From the NCBI RefSeq assembly GCF_000422425.1, contig NZ_AULT01000011.1, forward strand, positions 1-64,000: DNA of 64,000 bases, written 5' to 3'. The position numbers and the translations under genes are program-made. Below, piece after piece: positions 51,143-60,659 of this stretch. Below the pieces are notes generated by a model. That model had not been told where the DNA came from. It worked only from the letters and a program-made list of their open reading frames with translations, and made no database searches. This stretch comes from Oceanospirillum beijerinckii DSM 7166 (GTDB lineage: Bacteria > Pseudomonadota > Gammaproteobacteria > Pseudomonadales > Halomonadaceae). Position 1 is the first letter of the stretch, and the number at the start of each line of letters is the position of its first letter.

Positions 51143-53809
51143 TTAACAGGTCAGTGGGTCACATTTTTCTGGGTTGATGTTGTATTTAGCAATCGCTTCG
51201 GCAACCACTTTACGCTCGATCTCACCACGCTTAGCCAGAGACTGCAGTGCAGCCACCGCCACGAAGTAACGATCCACTTCGAAGAAGTGACGCAGCTTCT
51301 CGCGAGTATCGGAGCGACCGAAACCATCAGTACCCAGTACACGGTAATCCGTCGGGATAAAGCTACGCACCTGATCTGCATGCAGTTTCATGTAATCGGT
51401 CGATGCGATGACAGGACCCTGGCGACCTTTCAGGCAAGAAGTAATGTATGCATCTTGCTCTTCTGCTTCTGGGTGCAGGAAGTTCTGACGTTCAACGGCC
51501 AGACCATCACGGCGCAGCTCATTAAAGCTGGTCACACTCCAGATGTCGGCTTCAACGCCGAAATCTTCTTTCAGCAGCTCAGCACCGGCGATCACTTCAC
51601 GCAGAATGGTACCGGAACCCAGCAGCTGAACTTTACGCTCTGCTTCGCCGCCTTCCTGCAGCAGGTACATACCCTTGATGATGCCTTCTTCAGCACCTTC
51701 AGGCATAGCAGGCTGCTCGTAGTTCTCGTTCATTGCGGTCAGGTAGTAGAAGCAGTTTTCTTTCTCTTCGTACATGCGACGCAGACCGTCCTGTACCACT
51801 ACCGCCATTTCGTAAGCGTACGCTGGATCGTAAGTGACGCAGTTTGGAATGGTGCCTGCCATCAGGTGGCTGTGACCATCCTGGTGCTGCAGACCTTCAC
51901 CATTCAGCGTTGTACGACCGGCAGTACCACCCACCAGGAAGCCCCGTGCCTGAATGTCACCGGCTAACCAAGCGATATCACCGATACGCTGGAAACCAAA
52001 CATAGAGTAGTAGATGTAGAACGGGATCAGCGTGTAGTTGTGGTTACTGTAACTGGAACCCGCGGCGACCCACGCAGACATTGCACCGGCTTCAGAGATA
52101 CCTTCTTCCAGGATCTGACCTTGCTTGTCTTCGCGGTAGTACATGATCTGGTCGGCATCTTCAGGCTTGTACTTCTGACCTTCAGAGGTGTAGATACCCA
52201 GCTGACGGAACATGCCTTCCATACCAAAGGTACGGGCCTCATCCGGTACAATGGGTACCACACGTTCACCGATCGCTTTGTCTTTCACCAGACCGGACAA
52301 GATGCGGACAAAGGCCATTGTCGTGGAGATTTCACGACCGTTAGAGCCTTTCAGCTGCGCATCAAAGATCTTGTTGTCCAGTCCCGGTACTTGCAGTGCT
52401 TCAAAGTTCGCACGACGGGCTGGCAGATAACCACCCAAACGTGCACGCTGAGCCTGCATGTACTGCATCTCAGGGCTGTCATCAGATGGCTTGTAATACG
52501 GTACGTCTTCCAGCTGCTCATCGGTCACTGGAATACCAAAACGATCACGGAACTTCTTCAGGCCCGCAATCTGCAGAGACTTCACAGAGTGGGTGTCGTT
52601 TTTCGCTTCGCCATCTTCACCGATACCGTAGCCTTTAACGGTATGGGCCAGAATAACGGTAGGTCTGCCGGTGGTGTTCACTGCTTCATGGTAAGCGGCG
52701 TACACTTTGTATGGATCGTGGCCACCACGGTTCAGACGGTAGATATCTTCATCAGACATATCCTTAACCATGTCGGCCAACTCAGGATATTTACCGAAGA
52801 AGTGCTCACGGGTGTAAGCGCCACCTTTCTGTTTGTAGTTCTGGTATTCACCGTCAACGGCTTCATCCATACGTTTCTGCATGATGCCTTTGCTGTCACG
52901 CTCAAACAGAGGATCCCAGAAGCGTCCCCAGACCACTTTGATTACGTTCCAGCCTGCGCCACGGAATACGCCTTCCAGCTCATCCATAATACGGCCGTTA
53001 CCACGAACAGGGCCGTCCAGGCGCTGCAGGTTACAGTTGATCACGAAGATCAGGTTGTCCAGCTTCTCACGACCGGCCAGAGAGATTGCACCCAGAGTTT
53101 CCGGCTCATCACACTCACCGTCACCCAGGAAAGCCCAGATCTTACGATCCTGCATCGGCTTCTTACCACGGCTGTCCAGGTACTTCATCACATGAGCCTG
53201 GTAGATCGCACCCAGAGGACCTAAGCCCATGGATACGGTTGGGAACTGCCAGTAATCCGGCATCAGCCAAGGGTGTGGATAAGAAGAAAGGCCATCGCCA
53301 TCCACTTCCTGACGGAATTTGTCCAATTGGTCTTCGCTCAGGCGACCTTCTAGGAAAGAACGGGAATAGATGCCTGGTGCGGTGTGACCCTGAACATAAA
53401 TCAGATCACCTTCGAAATCATCTTTCGGTGCACGGAAGAAGTAATTAAAACCTACATCGTACAGGGTGGCGCTGGACATAAAGCTTGAGATATGGCCACC
53501 AATACCCGGGTTCTTCTTGTTGGCCCGCATCACCATAGCCATGGCGTTCCAACGAATCACGGAACGGATACGACGCTCCATAAACAGATCACCCGGCATA
53601 CGGGCTTCACGGTGAACCGGAATCGTGTTGCGGTGTGGTGTCGTCACTGAGAAAGGGGGTTGCGCGCCATCGCGACGCAGACGGTTACCCAGTTCGCTCA
53701 GCAGGAACTGCGCGCGATCTTCTCCCTCGCGATCCAATACAGAATCAAGTGATTCCAGCCATTCCTGGGTTTCAATTGGATCAAGATCTGCTCGTGTATC
53801 CAGACTCAT
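51143..53809 (-). CDS. aceE: Pyruvate dehydrogenase E1 component (homodimeric)
   Basis: 888 residues, the size of homodimeric E1. Thiamine-diphosphate motif G-D-G-E-C-D-E-P-E-T followed by N-C-N-L-Q-R-L-D-G-P-V-R-G-N. E-G-I-S-E-A-G-A and N-G-E-G-L-Q-H-Q-D-G-H-S are also diagnostic. Decarboxylates pyruvate and acetylates the lipoyl groups of AceF. The start at 53809 was chosen over an upstream ATG because GGAG lies at good spacing to it. The 543-base leader region contains a nested palindrome. Confidence 0.98.
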   Translation of the reverse strand: MSLDTRADLDPIETQEWLESLDSVLDREGEDRAQFLLSELGNRLRRDGAQPPFSVTTPHRNTIPVHREARMPGDLFMERRIRSVIRWNAMAMVMRANKKNPGIGGHISSFMSSATLYDVGFNYFFRAPKDDFEGDLIYVQGHTAPGIYSRSFLEGRLSEDQLDKFRQEVDGDGLSSYPHPWLMPDYWQFPTVSMGLGPLGAIYQAHVMKYLDSRGKKPMQDRKIWAFLGDGECDEPETLGAISLAGREKLDNLIFVINCNLQRLDGPVRGNGRIMDELEGVFRGAGWNVIKVVWGRFWDPLFERDSKGIMQKRMDEAVDGEYQNYKQKGGAYTREHFFGKYPELADMVKDMSDEDIYRLNRGGHDPYKVYAAYHEAVNTTGRPTVILAHTVKGYGIGEDGEAKNDTHSVKSLQIAGLKKFRDRFGIPVTDEQLEDVPYYKPSDDSPEMQYMQAQRARLGGYLPARRANFEALQVPGLDNKIFDAQLKGSNGREISTTMAFVRILSGLVKDKAIGERVVPIVPDEARTFGMEGMFRQLGIYTSEGQKYKPEDADQIMYYREDKQGQILEEGISEAGAMSAWVAAGSSYSNHNYTLIPFYIYYSMFGFQRIGDIAWLAGDIQARGFLVGGTAGRTTLNGEGLQHQDGHSHLMAGTIPNCVTYDPAYAYEMAVVVQDGLRRMYEEKENCFYYLTAMNENYEQPAMPEGAEEGIIKGMYLLQEGGEAERKVQLLGSGTILREVIAGAELLKEDFGVEADIWSVTSFNELRRDGLAVERQNFLHPEAEEQDAYITSCLKGRQGPVIASTDYMKLHADQVRSFIPTDYRVLGTDGFGRSDTREKLRHFFEVDRYFVAVAALQSLAKRGEIERKVVAEAIAKYNINPEKCDPLTC

Positions 53810-54352
53810 ATTATCAACTCTCCGCATTTTTCCGATTCAGCCATTCCACAGATCATGTGGTTTGTTTTTGTGATGTGCCTTAAACCTGCTCTCAGGCAGT
53901 TTGTAGTTAATTTACACCACAAATGTTGCAGGCTTTTTAATCTGTTGTAGCGTTGTGAACTTTTCTTTCACAGGCTACGGCCAATTTATATCGCTTGTGC
54001 GAGATACAAATCTCGTTGCAGGCCCCGTGAATATTCAGCCCCACGGAACCCTGGGCAAAAACCTTTACAATAAAGGGTGACCCTTTAGTTCTTGTAAAAA
54101 TACTACAAAAAAAATCCAAAGACAAAAAAATGCATGGCTGAAAAGGGTATTTACAGTCATAAAATTGCAAAGAAATGACTTGGATTCGCCTTAACATCCT
54201 GTTGTTATCAGTATTTCCAGAAAAACGAGACAAAATTACACGCTATAACCAGTAAGGTAGTCAAATCAGAGCTAACGCTCTTAATCGAGTGCTGCTATAG
54301 GCTTGACAAACATCCTCAAAAACTCGAGAAGCGATGTTACACGGGCAAGATC
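53810..54352. other. aceE upstream region
   Basis: 543 bases between two minus-strand genes, including the nested palindrome at 54064-54098 and AT-rich stretches at 54090-54130. A 98-codon frame here has no support. The aceE promoter is expected in this region. Confidence 0.5.
54064..54098. promoter_or_regulatory. Nested palindrome upstream of aceE, possible operator
   Basis: The inner 17-bp palindrome TAAAGGGT-G-ACCCTTTA is enclosed by TTTACAA and TTGTAAA. It lies 255-290 bases upstream of aceE. The core differs from the PdhR box (TGGT-N3-ACCA). Confidence 0.5.
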
Positions 54353-55258
54353 TTAACCCCGGCCTAACCATGCTGCACCTCGCACACCACTGGAGTCACC
54401 GTATTCAGGCGCAACGATTTTTGTTAGCACCTGATCACTGAAGACAAACTCCGGCAGGTCACGCTGTATATGAGTGTAGACTAAATTGATATTACTGATA
54501 CCCCCTCCCAGAACAATAATGTCTGGATCGAGGATATTAATGACATTGGCCAAGGCCGCCGCCAGCTGACGGCTGTAGAGCTTGAGCGTTCGTAAGGCTC
54601 GATCATCACCTGCCATCGCTTGAGTGGCAATGAGCTTGGCATCAGGCAGTGCATGATGAATGTGATTCAGCTCGGCATGAGTACGACCCAGGCCAGGGCC
54701 AGAGAGAAAAGTCTCGATACAATTGACTCTGCCGCAGTAACAGGGGCGAGGCGCAAATTGGTCAACGACATTGACTGGCATAGGATTATGCCCCCATTCA
54801 CCCGCGATACGATTTATACCCTGAATCAGCTGCTGCTTGATGACCAGGCCACCGCCAACACCCGTGCCCAGAATAACACCAAAAACATGGTTATAACCTC
54901 GGGCAGCACCATCCATCGCCTCCGACAGGGTAAAACAGTCCGCATCATTGGCTATCAAGACGACTTTTTTGAGTCGATCCTGCAGATCTGCCCACAAAGG
55001 CTGATTATTTAGGCAAGTAGAGTTGCAGTTTTTCATCAAACCGGTTTTTGCCGAAATCGCACCGGGGGTGCCGATGCCTAGACAATCAAAATGACCAAAT
55101 TGAGATTCAGCCCAAGTTACCAACACATTGATCGCATCCAGAGTGGCTTCGTAATTGCCTTGGGGTGTCGACAAGCGCTCTCTAAACAGCCCTCTACCCT
55201 GCTTATCCAGTACAGCGGCTTCTATTTTGGTGCCGCCCAAGTCTATACCTAAGTACAT
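54353..55258 (-). CDS. ROK-family sugar kinase
   Basis: 301 residues. ATP-binding start G-I-D-L-G-G-T-K-I-E, catalytic Asp region I-A-N-D-A-D-C-F, ROK zinc motif G-E-W-G-H-N with C-Y-C-G-R-V-N-C-I-E, and V-L-G-G-G-I-S-N. Phosphorylates a hexose or N-acyl hexosamine (fructose, glucose, GlcNAc or ManNAc); the E-W-G-H-N context is shared by fructokinases and N-acetylglucosamine kinases, so the substrate is left open. Start 55258 has GGAGAGAG upstream. Confidence 0.9.
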   Translation of the reverse strand: MYLGIDLGGTKIEAAVLDKQGRGLFRERLSTPQGNYEATLDAINVLVTWAESQFGHFDCLGIGTPGAISAKTGLMKNCNSTCLNNQPLWADLQDRLKKVVLIANDADCFTLSEAMDGAARGYNHVFGVILGTGVGGGLVIKQQLIQGINRIAGEWGHNPMPVNVVDQFAPRPCYCGRVNCIETFLSGPGLGRTHAELNHIHHALPDAKLIATQAMAGDDRALRTLKLYSRQLAAALANVINILDPDIIVLGGGISNINLVYTHIQRDLPEFVFSDQVLTKIVAPEYGDSSGVRGAAWLGRG

Positions 55259-55556
55259 CACTCTCTCCTGAATTCTGAACGGTTTGATGCCTGTGTTGGT
55301 CCGGATACTTAGCCTGCGGAATCCCTCTAAAAACAGGTCTGCATCTTCGCCAGTGGATGGGATTCTGCCGACCCCTTCAACTGGTGTACAATTCACAGTG
55401 TATTACCAATAAAATGAATAACCTACTGTTCAAATCATACCCTATCAAACGGCTCATTTAGCCGCTTGTATACAGGATAGACCTGTTACAGAACAGTAAG
55501 TGCAACTCAGTAAAGCATAGTGCGATCTTGCATAAATCGGCCAAAGGTGACCCTGA

Positions 55557-56114
55557 ATGAGTTTTCTGGATACTCTGCAACGCCACATGGATACTTTTAA
55601 TCAGCTGCAATCTTTTGAGGCTGCAGTGAACAATCTGGCCGATCAGGTAGAACACTGTATTAAACAAGGCGGCAAAGTTTTGTTTATGGGTAACGGTGGT
55701 AGTGCAGCGGATAGCCAGCATCTGGCTGCGGAGTTTGTCGTGCGCTACAAGAAAGAGCGTCCGACCATGGCCGCGATTGCACTGACGACGGATACCTCTA
55801 TTCTGACCGCTCACTCCAATGACTATAGCTTTGATAGCGTCTTTAGTCGTCAGATTGAAGCATTGGCCAGACCGGGCGATATTGTGATTGGCCTGTCGAC
55901 TTCGGGCAACAGCCCGAATGTGATCGACGGTATTGAGCAGGCCAAAAAGGTTGGCTGTATCACTTATGCCTGGACTGGAGAGAATGGCGGTAAGCTGCTA
56001 AATGTTGCCGACGAAACTTTCCGTATGCCCTCCAGTGAAACCGCTCGTATTCAGGAAGCTCATATGCTGATTGGTCATTGGTTGTGTGAAGAGATGGATG
56101 AGCGTTTCAGTTGA
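55557..56114 (+). CDS. gmhA: SIS-domain phosphoheptose isomerase (GmhA/DiaA family)
   Basis: 185 residues, one SIS domain. G-N-G-G-S-A-A-D-S-Q-H-L-A-A-E contains the usual catalytic Glu/His region, L-S-T-S-G-N-S-P-N-V follows, and the C-terminal R-I-Q-E-A-H-M-L-I-G-H carries the second catalytic Glu/His pair. It converts sedoheptulose 7-phosphate for LPS core heptose. DiaA, a replication-initiation regulator, is a close homologue; the T-A-R-I-Q-E-A-H tail favours GmhA. Single gene. Confidence 0.85.
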   Translation: MSFLDTLQRHMDTFNQLQSFEAAVNNLADQVEHCIKQGGKVLFMGNGGSAADSQHLAAEFVVRYKKERPTMAAIALTTDTSILTAHSNDYSFDSVFSRQIEALARPGDIVIGLSTSGNSPNVIDGIEQAKKVGCITYAWTGENGGKLLNVADETFRMPSSETARIQEAHMLIGHWLCEEMDERFS

Positions 56115-56148
56115 GGCAGAGCTGAACCGGAATCCTTCTGATTAAAAA

Positions 56149-56172
56149 GCGCCGGTGTGGTGACCCCGGCGC
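56149..56172 (-). terminator. Terminator shared by gmhA and CBS genes
   Basis: GC-rich stem GCGCCGG/CCGGCGC. On the minus strand a T-run follows. Confidence 0.8.
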
Positions 56173-56181
56173 ATTAGTCTC

Positions 56182-56745
56182 TTAGTGACGAATCGCCATA
56201 AAAATATCAAAAAAGGTAGTTGGCTTTTCAATCTCCAAAGGGATATGAAGACGTCGTGCAATATCCGTTGCTGAAATTAAGCCTCTGATTTGCTCTTCCT
56301 CTTGATCAACCACCAAGCAATGCTGTTGGCGGTTCTGTTTCAGTGTCTCCAGTAGCAGGTCAATCGTTGCCTGACTCAGGGCGGTATAATCTAATGCCAT
56401 CAACTGGCTTCTGGGAATCATCAAATCCTGAACTTTGACTTCATCCCGCGTCATGCCACCGGATTGCTGAACCTGGAAAAATTGCTGATCATCCAGTTCA
56501 TTAAGGCTGATGATACCAACCAGTTCTCCATCTTGATCAACAACAACTTTCATACGAACGTGAGCCTTGCGCATCAGGGATTCCGCATGCATTGCAGCCA
56601 GATTGTGCATAACGGATTGCGGCACATGCTTTTTAAAATCAGTAAAAACAGACAGTGCTGAATCGGCAGGGCTTAAATGATGAAACTCTTCTGGATGCAC
56701 CAAGTGATAGTCCGCACCCACAGGCAGAAGTTCTAATGTTTTCAT
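56182..56745 (-). CDS. Tandem CBS-domain protein
   Basis: 187 residues consisting of two CBS motifs (about 40-95 and 105-175), the second containing L-I-S-A-T-D-I-A-R-R. Stand-alone CBS pairs bind adenine nucleotides and act as energy sensors for partner proteins. No partner is obvious next to it. Start 56745 was chosen for the GAGTGG site; five additional residues are possible. Confidence 0.88.
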   Translation of the reverse strand: MKTLELLPVGADYHLVHPEEFHHLSPADSALSVFTDFKKHVPQSVMHNLAAMHAESLMRKAHVRMKVVVDQDGELVGIISLNELDDQQFFQVQQSGGMTRDEVKVQDLMIPRSQLMALDYTALSQATIDLLLETLKQNRQQHCLVVDQEEEQIRGLISATDIARRLHIPLEIEKPTTFFDIFMAIRH

Positions 56746-56800
56746 AAACACACCACTCAAAATTAGACAAATAATAAACTCGATAACGATCAGATATGCG

Positions 56801-57100
56801 TTACGAGAGGCCAGGAGGAGCCCGGATAAGGGACTGGCAATATGACGTAAAATTGAAAGTGGTATTAACGCTTAAAAAGGAAGGAGAGCGTCCGGTTTCT
56901 TTCAGGACTAACGAATAGGTTGTCGCCCGTCCCGGGTCACCGTTATCTAAATCGGCAAGATCTGGAGCAAAGCTTGATACAGCAGCTGTAACTGCGCACT
57001 GATGGCTCTTTTCAACACTGTGGGCCTGAGGTGACACCAAAGTAGTGAAGAGCAGGGTGAGAACCAAGCTTAGAGAAATGTATAAAGGCCGAATTTTCAT
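56801..57100 (-). CDS. Small secreted protein of unknown function
   Basis: 99 residues with a clear signal peptide (M-K-I-R-P-L-Y, hydrophobic run, cleavage near Q-A-H-S at about 28). The mature part of about 70 residues has two Cys (about 34 and 88) that could form a disulfide, and no recognised domain. Located between the CBS protein and lipA on the same strand. Moderate confidence that it is real, based on the signal peptide and start context. Confidence 0.55.
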   Translation of the reverse strand: MKIRPLYISLSLVLTLLFTTLVSPQAHSVEKSHQCAVTAAVSSFAPDLADLDNGDPGRATTYSLVLKETGRSPSFLSVNTTFNFTSYCQSLIRAPPGLS

Positions 57101-57185
57101 AGATCAATTCCGCTGGGCTGTAGTCACAGATTAGATCGAACCCAGCAGAACTGCAATACTTTAGTTATAGATTAGGTGACTGAAG

Positions 57186-58202
57186 TTATTTGACTTCTTC
57201 GCCGTGGGCTTGCTTATCCGCATGGTAAGAGGAGCGCACCAGAGGGCCGGAAGCCACATGCTTAAAGCCCAGTCCCTCGGCAATCTCACGCAGCTCATCA
57301 AACTCAGCGGGTGGTACCCAGCGGTCGATTGGCAGGTGGTTTTTCGAAGGCTGCATATATTGACCCAGGGTCAGCATATCTACATTATGGGCACGTAGAT
57401 CTTTCATCACCTCGATCACTTCCTCTTTGGTTTCACCGACACCCAGCATCAGACCGGATTTGGTTAATACCTCAGGGCAGCGTTCTTTGTACTGTTTCAG
57501 CAGGTCCAGAGACCACTGGTAATCTGCCCCTGGGCGCACCTTGCGATACAGCGCCGGTACGGTTTCCAGATTGTGGTTAAACACATCCGGCGGCGTCTCT
57601 TGCAGGATATCCAGTGCAATATCCATACGGCCACGGAAATCCGGTACCAGAACTTCAATCTCGATGCTGTCCATACGCTGGCGGGTTTCAGAGATACAAT
57701 CCGCAAAGTGCTGAGCACCGCCGTCACGCAGATCATCACGATCCACAGAGGTAATGACCACATATTTCAGACGCATATCCGCAATGGCTTCCGCCAGTTC
57801 ACGCGGTTCATCTTCATTTAACGCTTTTGGACGGCCATGGGCCACGTCGCAGAACGGACAGCGACGGGTACAGATATCGCTCATGATCATAAAGGTAGCA
57901 GTACCACCATTGAAGCACTCGCCCAGGTTTGGACATGAGGCTTCTTCGCACACTGTATGCAGTTTACGCGTACGCAGTGTGTTTTTAATGCGTTTTGCTT
58001 CTTCAGAAGCGTACATACGCACCTTCAGCCATTCCGGCTTACGGGGTATCTCTTCCGTTGGGATAATTTTTACCGGGATACGGGCGACCTTTTCGGCACC
58101 GCGCAGTTTAACCCCTTCTTCTGCCTTGCTACGTGCTTGTGCGGCTTTGGCTTTTGCTACGCTTTTGGCGATATCAGCATTATCAGAGCGTGTTTCACTC
58201 AT
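57186..58202 (-). CDS. lipA: Lipoyl synthase
   Basis: Radical-SAM enzyme inserting two sulfurs into octanoyl groups. 338 residues. The first Cys cluster, seen as [12 protein letters not shown], binds the auxiliary iron-sulfur centre. The radical-SAM motif C-T-R-R-C-P-F-C follows, and the C-terminal R-S-S-Y-H-A-D ending is typical. It matures the lipoyl domains of AceF. Immediately downstream of lipB (three-base gap), in the ybeD-lipB-lipA group. Confidence 0.98.
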   Translation of the reverse strand: MSETRSDNADIAKSVAKAKAAQARSKAEEGVKLRGAEKVARIPVKIIPTEEIPRKPEWLKVRMYASEEAKRIKNTLRTRKLHTVCEEASCPNLGECFNGGTATFMIMSDICTRRCPFCDVAHGRPKALNEDEPRELAEAIADMRLKYVVITSVDRDDLRDGGAQHFADCISETRQRMDSIEIEVLVPDFRGRMDIALDILQETPPDVFNHNLETVPALYRKVRPGADYQWSLDLLKQYKERCPEVLTKSGLMLGVGETKEEVIEVMKDLRAHNVDMLTLGQYMQPSKNHLPIDRWVPPAEFDELREIAEGLGFKHVASGPLVRSSYHADKQAHGEEVK

Positions 58203-58205
58203 AAA

Positions 58206-58898
58206 TTAATCCAGCCCTTTATATTCTATTATTTGCGGGTTACCCAGTCCTGCCACCAGGTAATCTAGCACCCATTGTGTTGCTTGCTCAGGGGTCACCT
58301 GAGGAGCCACTTCTGCCAGTTGTGTCATGCGCATGCCCTGGTATCCGCAAGGGTTGATACGCAAAAACGGCGTCATATCCATATTCAGATTAAACGCCAG
58401 ACCATGAAACGAACAGCCCCGGCGAATTCTTAAACCCAGCGAGGCGATCTTAGCCGATGTATCGTCAATATCCACATAGACACCTGGTGCATCCGGTTTG
58501 GCATAAGCTTCAACACCGGACTTTTTCAGTGCATCCACAACAGACTCTTCCATCAGGGTTACCAGGTGACGCACACCACTGCCCAGACGTTTTACATCCA
58601 GTAGCAGATAAACCACCAGCTGACCGGGACCATGAAAGGTGACCTGACCACCGCGATCTACCTGTACCACAGGAATATCACCGGTATCCAGAATATGCTC
58701 CGCTTTACCTGCCTGTCCCTGAGTAAATACCGGTGGATGCTCCAATAACCAAATCTGATCCGGTGCATCGCTATCGCGGGTATTGGTGTAGTCCTGCATA
58801 CGCTTCCAGGTCTCTTCGTAAGGCACCTGCCCTAAATAATGCACCTGAATGTTCGCCTGGGGTTTTATGCCTGGTTGGGATTTTGCTGTATCGCTCAA
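58206..58898 (-). CDS. lipB: Octanoyltransferase
   Basis: Transfers octanoyl from acyl carrier protein to lipoyl domains, the step before LipA. 230 residues. [16 protein letters not shown] and the catalytic Cys in [12 protein letters not shown] are both present. Coupled with lipA downstream and ybeD upstream (13-base gap). Confidence 0.97.
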   Translation of the reverse strand: MSDTAKSQPGIKPQANIQVHYLGQVPYEETWKRMQDYTNTRDSDAPDQIWLLEHPPVFTQGQAGKAEHILDTGDIPVVQVDRGGQVTFHGPGQLVVYLLLDVKRLGSGVRHLVTLMEESVVDALKKSGVEAYAKPDAPGVYVDIDDTSAKIASLGLRIRRGCSFHGLAFNLNMDMTPFLRINPCGYQGMRMTQLAEVAPQVTPEQATQWVLDYLVAGLGNPQIIEYKGLD

Positions 58899-58911
58899 GG
58901 TCGTCTCCTGA

Positions 58912-59178
58912 TCAGATGACCATCTGTACGCGACCTGTTGCTTTCAGGTCTTCAAAAATCGCTTTTAACTGAGGCTCACCTGTAGCGGTGATAATCACGC
59001 GCACCGATTGAAAACGACCATTGCTACTTTCCTGCATGCTGACATCTTTCTCGTGAAAGCGAGCGTGTTTTTCCACAATGCTCAATACCAGCATTTTATA
59101 GTCCGGTGCAGCTCGACCGATAATCTTAATAGGATAAGCACAAGGGAATTCAATTTTAGGTGCTTCTTGGTTACTCAT
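58912..59178 (-). CDS. ybeD: YbeD/DUF493 family protein
   Basis: 88 residues. [13 protein letters not shown] near the N-terminus and [20 protein letters not shown] identify the DUF493 family, which has an ACT-like ferredoxin fold. Possible regulatory role for neighbouring lipoate genes, unproven. First gene of the ybeD-lipB-lipA operon. Confidence 0.93.
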   Translation of the reverse strand: MSNQEAPKIEFPCAYPIKIIGRAAPDYKMLVLSIVEKHARFHEKDVSMQESSNGRFQSVRVIITATGEPQLKAIFEDLKATGRVQMVI

Positions 59179-59212
59179 CGTTTTTACCTTCAGAAAACGA
59201 CAGACGGGGCCT

Positions 59213-59234
59213 ATTTGCCCCGTCCTTTTGACAT
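59213..59234 (-). terminator. Probable terminator between dacA and ybeD
   Basis: Perfect eight-base arms GACGGGGC/GCCCCGTC with a six-base loop. The T-run on the minus strand is separated by a few bases. Confidence 0.55.
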
Positions 59235-59393
59235 AAATATACGTGATTTACTCAGTTTTGGAGCTCACATGGACGAATACCCTGTGTTATGGGGGCTCGT
59301 CCAGTAGATTTCCAGCGCTAATTTTATTTCAAGCAGATACTATTCCAGACATGGCCTATTTCGGAGATCAGTTTTCAATATGACAAATAAGTT

Positions 59394-60563
59394 TTAGCCT
59401 ACCAGCTCGGTGAAGAACATCACGATGCTGTCCCACAGGCGCTTAAAGAATCCACCTTCCTGTACAGATTCCAGTGCAACCAACGGGCGCTCCGCCAGCA
59501 CTTCACCATCAAGACTGATTTGCACCACGCCAAAGTTTTGGCCTGCCTGAACCGGTGCTTTAATCACCTTGTTAACATTCAGTTTTGCTGTCAGTCTCTG
59601 GGCTTGGCCGCGGGGAATAGTCATATAAAGATCATCTTTGATGCCTAGCTTGACCTTCTCTTTCTCTCCGGCCCACAGGCGTGGCTCATTCAGCACATCA
59701 CCTGATGAGTAAGGCTTAAGAGTTTCAAAGTAACGGAAGCCATAAGCCAGTAGCTTTTGGCTTTCACGGGAGCGGGCTTCATCACTCTTAGTGCCCATCA
59801 CAACCGAGATAAGGCGCATATCGCTACGACTGGCAGATGCCACCAGGCAGTAACCTGCTTCTTCGGTATGGCCTGTTTTCAAACCATCTACAGATTTATC
59901 ACGCCATAACAAGCGGTTTCGATTAGGTTGGCGAATGCCGTTATAGGTAAAGTATTTCTCAGCGTAAACACTGTACTGTTCGGGAAAGTCCTTGATGATA
60001 TGATCGGCCAGTAAGGACAGATCACGTGCTGTCGAGAAGTGGCCATCAGCAGGCAGGCCGGTAGCATTGGCATATTGGGTATTTTCCATGCCTAACACGC
60101 GAGCTTGCTGAGTCATGAGATCGGCAAATGCATCTTCGCTACCGCCGATGTGTTCTGCCACGGCAACACTTGCATCATTACCGGACTGAATAATAATGCC
60201 TTTCAGTAGATCGGATATCGCAACGGAGTCACCCTCTTTAATAAACATACGTGATCCTGGTGCTTTCCAGGCTTTTACACTAATACGTACCTTATCTTCA
60301 GGGGTAATACTACCTTTCGCGATTTCCGCTTCCACCAGATAAGCCGTCATCATTTTTGTTAAGCTGGCTGGTGGCAGTCGCTTGTCCGCATTGTGTTCGA
60401 CCAGAACGCGGCCGCTGTCGGCATCCACCAGAATATAGGAGTTGGCGGCCAGCTTAGGTGCTGCAGGAATCAGTGCAGCAGCCTGAGCTGTTATAGAAAA
60501 GAGTAAGCTTAATGTGGTCGCGATAACTACAGTTTTGGCTTGTAACTGCCTAAAAATCCTCAT
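59394..60563 (-). CDS. dacA: D-alanyl-D-alanine carboxypeptidase (PBP5 type)
   Basis: Periplasmic, trims the terminal D-Ala of peptidoglycan stem peptides. 389 residues: signal peptide (about 1-28), S-L-T-K active site in P-P-A-S-L-T-K-M, S-G-N in I-I-Q-S-G-N-D, K-T-G in D-G-L-K-T-G-H, then the PBP5 C-terminal beta domain and a C-terminal amphipathic anchor (F-F-K-R-L-W-D-S-I-V-M-F-F). Follows rlpA in the cell-wall cluster. Confidence 0.96.
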   Translation of the reverse strand: MRIFRQLQAKTVVIATTLSLLFSITAQAAALIPAAPKLAANSYILVDADSGRVLVEHNADKRLPPASLTKMMTAYLVEAEIAKGSITPEDKVRISVKAWKAPGSRMFIKEGDSVAISDLLKGIIIQSGNDASVAVAEHIGGSEDAFADLMTQQARVLGMENTQYANATGLPADGHFSTARDLSLLADHIIKDFPEQYSVYAEKYFTYNGIRQPNRNRLLWRDKSVDGLKTGHTEEAGYCLVASASRSDMRLISVVMGTKSDEARSRESQKLLAYGFRYFETLKPYSSGDVLNEPRLWAGEKEKVKLGIKDDLYMTIPRGQAQRLTAKLNVNKVIKAPVQAGQNFGVVQISLDGEVLAERPLVALESVQEGGFFKRLWDSIVMFFTELVG

Positions 60564-60659
60564 GATAACAGACTCTTACCTTTTCTCTTTGTTGAGTTTT
60601 ACAAACGTAGTGTTTTACTGGGTCTTAGATTATAACATGTTGAGATAATTCCGCATGGA

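Noticed and set aside
53937-54233. 98-codon minus-strand frame upstream of aceE
   Set aside because: It spans the nested palindrome and AT-rich promoter-like DNA, with no ribosome site or recognisable domain.
55259-55396. 46-residue N-terminal extension of the ROK kinase
   Set aside because: The family start M-Y-L-G-I-D-L-G-G-T has its own GGAG site; the upstream residues are not kinase-like.
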